A DNA stretch of 64,000 nucleotides, taken from assembly GCA_963790085.1 (NCBI GenBank), contig CAWBNH010000001.1, positions 124,001 to 188,000 on the forward strand. Reading direction: 5' to 3'. The first letter of the stretch is position 1; every line of letters begins with the position of its first letter. A model generated the notes under the pieces. It was not told the origin of the DNA. It was given only the letters and a program-made list of their open reading frames with translations, and did no database searches. Below are positions 59,870 to 64,000 of this stretch, in pieces. This stretch comes from CAXMST01 sp963790085 (GTDB taxonomy: Bacteria > Actinomycetota > Thermoleophilia > Solirubrobacterales > 70-9). A program made the translations under genes and the position numbers.

Positions 59870-60586
59870 TCAGACCGAGAGCGTCTCGCCCGGCTCGAGC
59901 ACGACGCAACTCGCGTCGGTCTGTGACTCGACGTCGGCCTTGAATGCGCCGAGGTCGGTCTCGATCGGCGGGAAGGTGCTGTGGTGCATCGGGACCACGG
60001 TCGACGGCCCGATCATCTCGACCGCGGCGACCGCGTCATGGCGATCCATCGTGTAGTGGCCGCCTACGCAAACGAGGGCCACGTCCACCGGCGTCCGCTC
60101 CGCGATCAGCCTCATGTCGCCGAACAGCGCCGTGTCGCCGGTGTGGTAGACGGTGGTCCCACCGATATTGACCACCCAGCCGCCGGGCATGCCGATCGCG
60201 GTTCCGGTGGTCGGGCTGAAGGGCGCATCGCCCGAGCCCGGCGCGGTGTTCGTGTGGAAGGCCTGGACGAGCTTCGCCCAGCCCCAGTCGAACTCGACCG
60301 TGCCGCCGAGATTCGGGTCGACGACCTCCGGGGCGCCCTGCTCGCCGAGCCAGTTCGCGAGCTCGACGATCGCCGCGCAGGTGGCGCCGGTGCGCTTCGC
60401 AATCGCGACCGCGTCGGCCAGGTGATCGACGTGGCCGTGGCTGACGAGGATCGAGGTCGGGTCGAGCTCGTCGGCGGTCACGGTCGCGACCGGGTTGTGA
60501 GGCTTGAGAAAGGGATCGAGCAGCACTCGCGAGGTGCCGTCGCTGAGCTCGAAGCAGGCGTGGCCCAGAAAGCGTATGTCGGTCAT
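59870..60586 (-). CDS. metal-dependent hydrolase, UlaG/UPF0173 metallo-beta-lactamase fold
   Basis: 238 residues. The metal-binding HxHxDH motif is SHGHVDHLADAVAI, preceded by the early FLGHACFEL His and followed by YHTGDTALFGDM and VPMHHSTFPP. AAGGAG precedes the ATG. ATGA overlap with the upstream 60583 gene. Cytosolic phosphoesterase/lactonase-like; substrate unknown. Confidence 0.92.
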   Translation of the reverse strand: MTDIRFLGHACFELSDGTSRVLLDPFLKPHNPVATVTADELDPTSILVSHGHVDHLADAVAIAKRTGATCAAIVELANWLGEQGAPEVVDPNLGGTVEFDWGWAKLVQAFHTNTAPGSGDAPFSPTTGTAIGMPGGWVVNIGGTTVYHTGDTALFGDMRLIAERTPVDVALVCVGGHYTMDRHDAVAAVEMIGPSTVVPMHHSTFPPIETDLGAFKADVESQTDASCVVLEPGETLSV

Positions 60587-60921
60587 TGGTGGTTCTCCTT
60601 TTCGTCGTTGTCTCGCAGCTCCTCGGCGAGTGCCCAGCCGACCGCGACCCCGACCATCATCCCGATTCGGCTCTCCTCGGCGAGCAGGGTCCGCATCGCG
60701 GCAATCCGCTCCTCCCCCTCGGGTTTCGCGGTCGCGGCGGCGACGGCGGCCTGGTGCGACTCCTCGAACCAGCCGCCGGCCGCCAGCGCCTCCGCCAGCA
60801 ACTTCTGCAACGCCGGCGCCGCCGAGGCGACCAGGGCCTCGGCCTCGCGAAGCCGCTCGGGGTCGCCGAGCGCCACAACCGCGGCCTCGAGCTCGGCCTC
60901 CGAGTAGCTCTGGACGGGCAC
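60583..60921 (-). CDS. conserved hypothetical helical protein
   Basis: 112 residues, mostly helical and acidic: SYSEAELEAAVVALGDPERL, LQKLLAEALAAGGWFEESHQ, then a Gly/Met segment RIGMMVGVAVGWALAEELRD. TAGGCT lies 6 nt before the GTG. Operon leader of the UlaG-like hydrolase. No family recognised. Confidence 0.7.
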   Translation of the reverse strand: MPVQSYSEAELEAAVVALGDPERLREAEALVASAAPALQKLLAEALAAGGWFEESHQAAVAAATAKPEGEERIAAMRTLLAEESRIGMMVGVAVGWALAEELRDNDEKENHQ

Positions 60922-60965
60922 GCCGTCAGCCTAGCCACCGGCGGCATCCGGCCGCGCCGCGGGGC

Positions 60966-61781
60966 TCAGGAGCCGGGATCGAGACGCCGGCCGGCGAGAT
61001 GGCCGAGCAACAGCCCGAGCAGGCCGCCGGTGAGGCCGGCGATCGGATCGGCGGTGACCTCGACCAGCGGCATCAGCAGGATCACGACGGCGACGGTGGT
61101 GACACCGATCACGTCGAGCGGCTCGGCGAACTCGGTCCTCGCCTCGGCGCGCACGATCATCAGCCAGGCGGCGAGCAGGCCGAGCGCGATGCCGTTCCCC
61201 CCGGCGGCGAGCAGGAAGTCGTCGAGCCCCGCGGTCGCCGCGATGTCGGCCGCCAGCATGCCGCCGGTCCCGCAGGCGAGGATCAGCGTCAGCGTGGCGA
61301 CCGAGCCGATCCGGCGCTCGACAGCGGTCCCGAAGATCCCGATCGCCAGGCCGGTGATCAGCAGCGCCCCGACATCCTCGTAGACGAACGGGGCCACGAG
61401 GTAGCGCCACCAATCCGTGCCAACCGGCCCGACGACGGCCCCCGCCTCGGCGAGGCTCAGGGGGACCGCCCGCTGGACGACCAGCAGAATCGCTGCGGCG
61501 AGCAGCGCCGCGATCGTCGCGGCCGGGCGCGTGCCGATCTCGAGCCCGCTCAGCGAAGGCAGCCGGCGGCCGCCCTCGAGGTCGCGCTCCAGGCGCCTGC
61601 GTTGCTTCTCGCGGCGGCGCCGCTCGCGGCGCGGCTCGCGAACCTTGATCTCGTCTCCCTCGCGCTCGAGGTCCGGAGCGCGCCGGCGAAGTCGGTGCCC
61701 GCAGTAGGGGCACTCGGTCACGTACGGGCTCACCTCGGAGCCACAGCTCTTGCAGACGACGCTCAACTCGGGAGCCGACAC
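60966..61781 (-). CDS. zinc-ribbon rhomboid-like membrane protein lacking catalytic residues
   Basis: 271 residues. N-terminal zinc ribbon CKSCGSEVSPYVTECPYCGH, a highly basic linker (RRERRRREKQRRRLERD), then six helices in rhomboid order, including WWRYLVAPFVYEDVGALLIT and ERRIGSVATLTLILACGTGG. The usual GASG serine site reads GGNGIALGLL and the TM6 His motif region reads AGLTGGLLG, so the Ser-His dyad is absent. Probably a non-proteolytic binding protein. TATCCT lies 8 nt before the GTG. Confidence 0.82.
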   Translation of the reverse strand: MSAPELSVVCKSCGSEVSPYVTECPYCGHRLRRRAPDLEREGDEIKVREPRRERRRREKQRRRLERDLEGGRRLPSLSGLEIGTRPAATIAALLAAAILLVVQRAVPLSLAEAGAVVGPVGTDWWRYLVAPFVYEDVGALLITGLAIGIFGTAVERRIGSVATLTLILACGTGGMLAADIAATAGLDDFLLAAGGNGIALGLLAAWLMIVRAEARTEFAEPLDVIGVTTVAVVILLMPLVEVTADPIAGLTGGLLGLLLGHLAGRRLDPGS

Positions 61782-61815
61782 TGGCTACGAGGATAGCCGC
61801 GCGGCGCCGGGCGCC

Positions 61816-62928
61816 TCAGCCATCGATGACCACGGTCTCACGAACCAGCGCCCCGAGGTCGCCGTCGAGCCGACTCGCGACCTCGAGCTGGCGATGCGCG
61901 CCGGTGCCCTCGGCGACGATCTTGTCGATCCGCTCGAGCTCCTCGGAGCAGTTGAGCGCGTCGGCGCTGGGGCGCAACTCCTCCAGCAACCGCCCGGCCA
62001 GCTCGGCGGCGGGGACGTGGGTGCCCGCCTTCAGGTCCATCAGCTCACCCTCCATCCCACGCAGGGCCGCGCGGACCTTGTTGTCGTCGACCAGCTCCCA
62101 CGGAACCTCGAACAGCGGCTCGCCGGCCGCGTAGCTGCGTGCGAGCCGGTGGGCCAGCGACTGCGTCAGCGCCGCAAAGGCCAGGGTGTCCTCGAGCGCG
62201 TTCGCCTGATCGAAGATCCGCGTCTCGACCGTGCCGATGTTCGGATGGGGACGAACGTCCCACCACATGTAGGTGTAGTCCTCGATCGCTCCGGAGCGCA
62301 TCATCTGCTCGACGCGACCGCTGAAGATCTCCCAGGTTCCGTAGTGAGGCGGCACCCCGACCCTGGGAAAGGCGCGGAAGACCGGCGTCCGGGACGAGTG
62401 CATGCCGGTCGCGACGCCTTCCCAGAAGGGCGAGTTCGCGGAGAGCGCGAGCATCAGGGGCAGATAGCGCCTGATCCCGTCGGCGACGTAGATCGCCTTG
62501 TCGGGCGAGTCGATGCCGACGTGGACGTGGGTACCGAAGATCAGCTCACGCGAAGCGATGAAGCCGAGCTCGTCGGCGAGCTCGAGATAGCGCGGCCGCT
62601 GGGTTATCAGCTGATCGTCGCAACGGGCGAACGGATGGGTGCCCGCCGCCCCCAGCAGCATCCCGTGATCGGCGGCGATCGAGGCGACCATCCCGCGCAG
62701 CTCGCGAAGCTGCGCGGTGGCCTCCTCGAGGTCGACGCAGGGCCGGGTCGCGATCTCGAGCACCGACTGGAAGAGCTCGGGCGCCACGTAGCCGTCCCAC
62801 TCCGGCGGCACCGCCCCGAGCACCTCCTCGATGCCCGGCGCGAGGTCGAGCGTGCCCGGATCGAGAAGCATCAGCTCCTCCTCGATGCCGAGGGTGAAGG
62901 GGGTCCCCGTGAACTTGTGGTCGAGCAC
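61816..62928 (-). CDS. YbdK-type carboxylate-amine/glutamate-cysteine ligase
   Basis: 370 residues. Family marks: FTLGIEEELMLLDPGTLDLA, VLEIATRPCVDLEEA, GTHVHVGIDSPDKAI and the WWDVRPHPNIGTVETRIFD. ATP-dependent ligase of the GCS2 group, which in actinobacteria includes EgtA-like and YbdK enzymes. The GTG start at 62928 gives VLDHKFTGTPFTLGIEEEL. No ergothioneine genes are adjacent. Confidence 0.93.
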   Translation of the reverse strand: MLDHKFTGTPFTLGIEEELMLLDPGTLDLAPGIEEVLGAVPPEWDGYVAPELFQSVLEIATRPCVDLEEATAQLRELRGMVASIAADHGMLLGAAGTHPFARCDDQLITQRPRYLELADELGFIASRELIFGTHVHVGIDSPDKAIYVADGIRRYLPLMLALSANSPFWEGVATGMHSSRTPVFRAFPRVGVPPHYGTWEIFSGRVEQMMRSGAIEDYTYMWWDVRPHPNIGTVETRIFDQANALEDTLAFAALTQSLAHRLARSYAAGEPLFEVPWELVDDNKVRAALRGMEGELMDLKAGTHVPAAELAGRLLEELRPSADALNCSEELERIDKIVAEGTGAHRQLEVASRLDGDLGALVRETVVIDG

Positions 62929-63062
62929 CTGTCCCCTCCCTCTGGAGACCCGGACGGCAACCGTACGCGCTGATCCTAGCCCGCGAAGCCGCTATACACT
63001 GGGCCGCCCGCGCCCACCCCGGGGCGCTGAGGAAGCCGAAACACAACAGGAGGCCCACAACG

Positions 63063-63983
63063 ATGGAGGTCAAGAGCATCACCGAGCAGAAGTCGCTCCT
63101 ACAGACCCTGGCACCGGGTAAACGGGCCCGCCTGCACCGCCTCCTGTTCGAGTTCGGACCCGGCAACGGCACGCTGCTGTTTCTCCCGATCGATCAGGGG
63201 ATCGAGCACGGCCCGCGCGACTTCTTCCCGAACCCGGCCTCCAAGGATCCCGAGTACCAGTTCAAGCTCGCGGCTGAGGCGGGCTACTCGGCGATCGCCT
63301 GTCAGATCGGCATGGCCGAGAAGTACTACCCCGACTACGCGGGCACCGTGCCGCTGGTCCTCAAGGTCAACGGCAAGACCGATGTACCGCCCTCCGACCG
63401 GGCGCTGTCGACCTGCAACTCCTCGGTCGAGGACGCGGTGCGGCTCGGCGCCGATGCCGTCGGCTACACGATGTATCTGGGGTCGCCGCGCCAGGACGAT
63501 GATCTCGCCCAGCTGCGCGGCGTGCGCCAGGACTGCGACCGCTTCGGGATGCCGCTGATCGTCTGGGCCTATCCACGCGGCGAGGCGATCGACAAGAAGG
63601 GCGGCGCCGGCTCCTTCTACGCGATCGACTACGCGGCGCGGATGGCGATGGAGATGGGGGCCGACGTCGTCAAGCTGAACATGCCGAAGATCAACCCCGA
63701 GACCGACAAGGACGCGCCGGCTCCCTACAACGAGGGCGGCTTCAGCCAGGAGGATGCGATCGCACACTGCGTCGAGTCCGCCGGCCGCTCGCTGGTCGTT
63801 CTCTCCGGTGGCTCGAAGGTGGACGACGAGCAGCTCCTGCAGCAGACGCGGTTCGTGATGCAGGCCGGGGGCTCGGGCGTGATCTACGGGCGCAACGTCT
63901 GGCAGCGGGAGTGGAGCGAGGCGCTGGAGGTCATCGCCCAGATCAAGGAGATCATGCTCTCGAGCGTCTCCCGCGTCCCCTAG
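63063..63983 (+). CDS. class I fructose-bisphosphate aldolase (FbaB/DhnA family)
   Basis: 306 residues. LLFLPIDQGIEHGPRDFFPN opens the barrel, PLIVWAYPRGEAIDKKGGAG and GADVVKLNMPKINPETDK carry the Schiff-base Lys, and VVLSGGSKVDDEQLLQQ binds phosphate. Cleaves fructose 1,6-bisphosphate in glycolysis. AGGAGG precedes the ATG at 6-9 nt spacing. The gene ends 17 bases from the window edge with TAG. Confidence 0.95.
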   Translation: MEVKSITEQKSLLQTLAPGKRARLHRLLFEFGPGNGTLLFLPIDQGIEHGPRDFFPNPASKDPEYQFKLAAEAGYSAIACQIGMAEKYYPDYAGTVPLVLKVNGKTDVPPSDRALSTCNSSVEDAVRLGADAVGYTMYLGSPRQDDDLAQLRGVRQDCDRFGMPLIVWAYPRGEAIDKKGGAGSFYAIDYAARMAMEMGADVVKLNMPKINPETDKDAPAPYNEGGFSQEDAIAHCVESAGRSLVVLSGGSKVDDEQLLQQTRFVMQAGGSGVIYGRNVWQREWSEALEVIAQIKEIMLSSVSRVP

Positions 63984-64000
63984 GCGCAGGAGCGAAGGGG

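Overview
The window is high-GC DNA with the look of an actinomycete, most likely of the Thermoleophilia/Solirubrobacterales group. I infer this from the thrombospondin-type-3 linker at the left edge, the tandem Ig-like secreted repeats, the many membrane-anchored Pro/Ala-rich proteins, the several class III nucleotidyl cyclases and the many leaderless promoters. No replication, ribosomal or other placing gene is present apart from two tRNAs, so the placement is tentative. It is a chromosomal mosaic of short operons and single genes, not one large cluster.

1-11.6 kb: the end of a secreted TSP3-type protein, two small membrane proteins, a cold-shock protein, a methyltransferase, a pseudo-hydrolase/cyclase fusion, a frameshifted Ig-repeat surface protein, a flippase-like membrane protein, a phytoene-desaturase-type oxidoreductase, and head-to-head PAP2 phosphatase and lipid kinase genes. 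11.6-20.9 kb: small membrane and stress-type proteins, an iron alcohol dehydrogenase, a haloalkane dehalogenase, SHOCT/DUF6325 and DUF2332 proteins, an enoyl-CoA hydratase, a VOC protein and a secreted protein. 20.9-32.7 kb: a TetR-controlled cupin/GST locus with two matching promoters, a PAS-like adenylate cyclase, a methyltransferase, a DUF3089 lipase-like protein, a TetR/P450 pair, and a sulfatase next to its probable formylglycine-generating enzyme. 32.7-36.5 kb: decayed gene ends (iron ADH, a DUF4396-like tail, a serine-recombinase-like tail) around an ABC exporter and an exo-sialidase-like lipoprotein.

36.4-44.6 kb is the most unusual part. Small accessory modules (cupin, MazEF-type toxin-antitoxin, YdeI-like, SnoaL-like, cupin/MarR, a frameshifted SnoaL-like gene, methyltransferase, MFS exporter) are separated by five copies of a short partly palindromic repeat, all in one orientation. 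The first copy is the end of a recombinase-like coding remnant. The same left half recurs at the 3' end of an initiator tRNA gene at 44.48 kb. I read this as a decayed serine-integrase island with hybrid att-like sites between its cargo modules; that is inference.

44.6-64 kb is more housekeeping-like: dodecin, HAD phosphatase, exopolyphosphatase, fluoride channel CrcB with DUF190, PdxH, SRPBCC, a thiolase-like protein, SDR, a ThDP enzyme, a HAMP/cyclase receptor, an ABC-2 exporter whose ATPase frame is joined to a secreted domain, tRNA-Leu, an ECF sigma factor fused to an anti-sigma-like zinc motif and a Pro-rich tail, a UlaG-like hydrolase, a catalytically degenerate rhomboid, a YbdK-type glutamate-cysteine ligase and a class I aldolase.

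A recurring sequence feature is a TAnnnT-like -10 box lying 6-9 bases before the start codon, which implies leaderless mRNAs. It was used to choose many starts here and suggests two non-canonical ones (ATT, ATC). Three coding regions carry apparent single-base insertions (two in one gene, one in another), which may be real decay or sequencing error.
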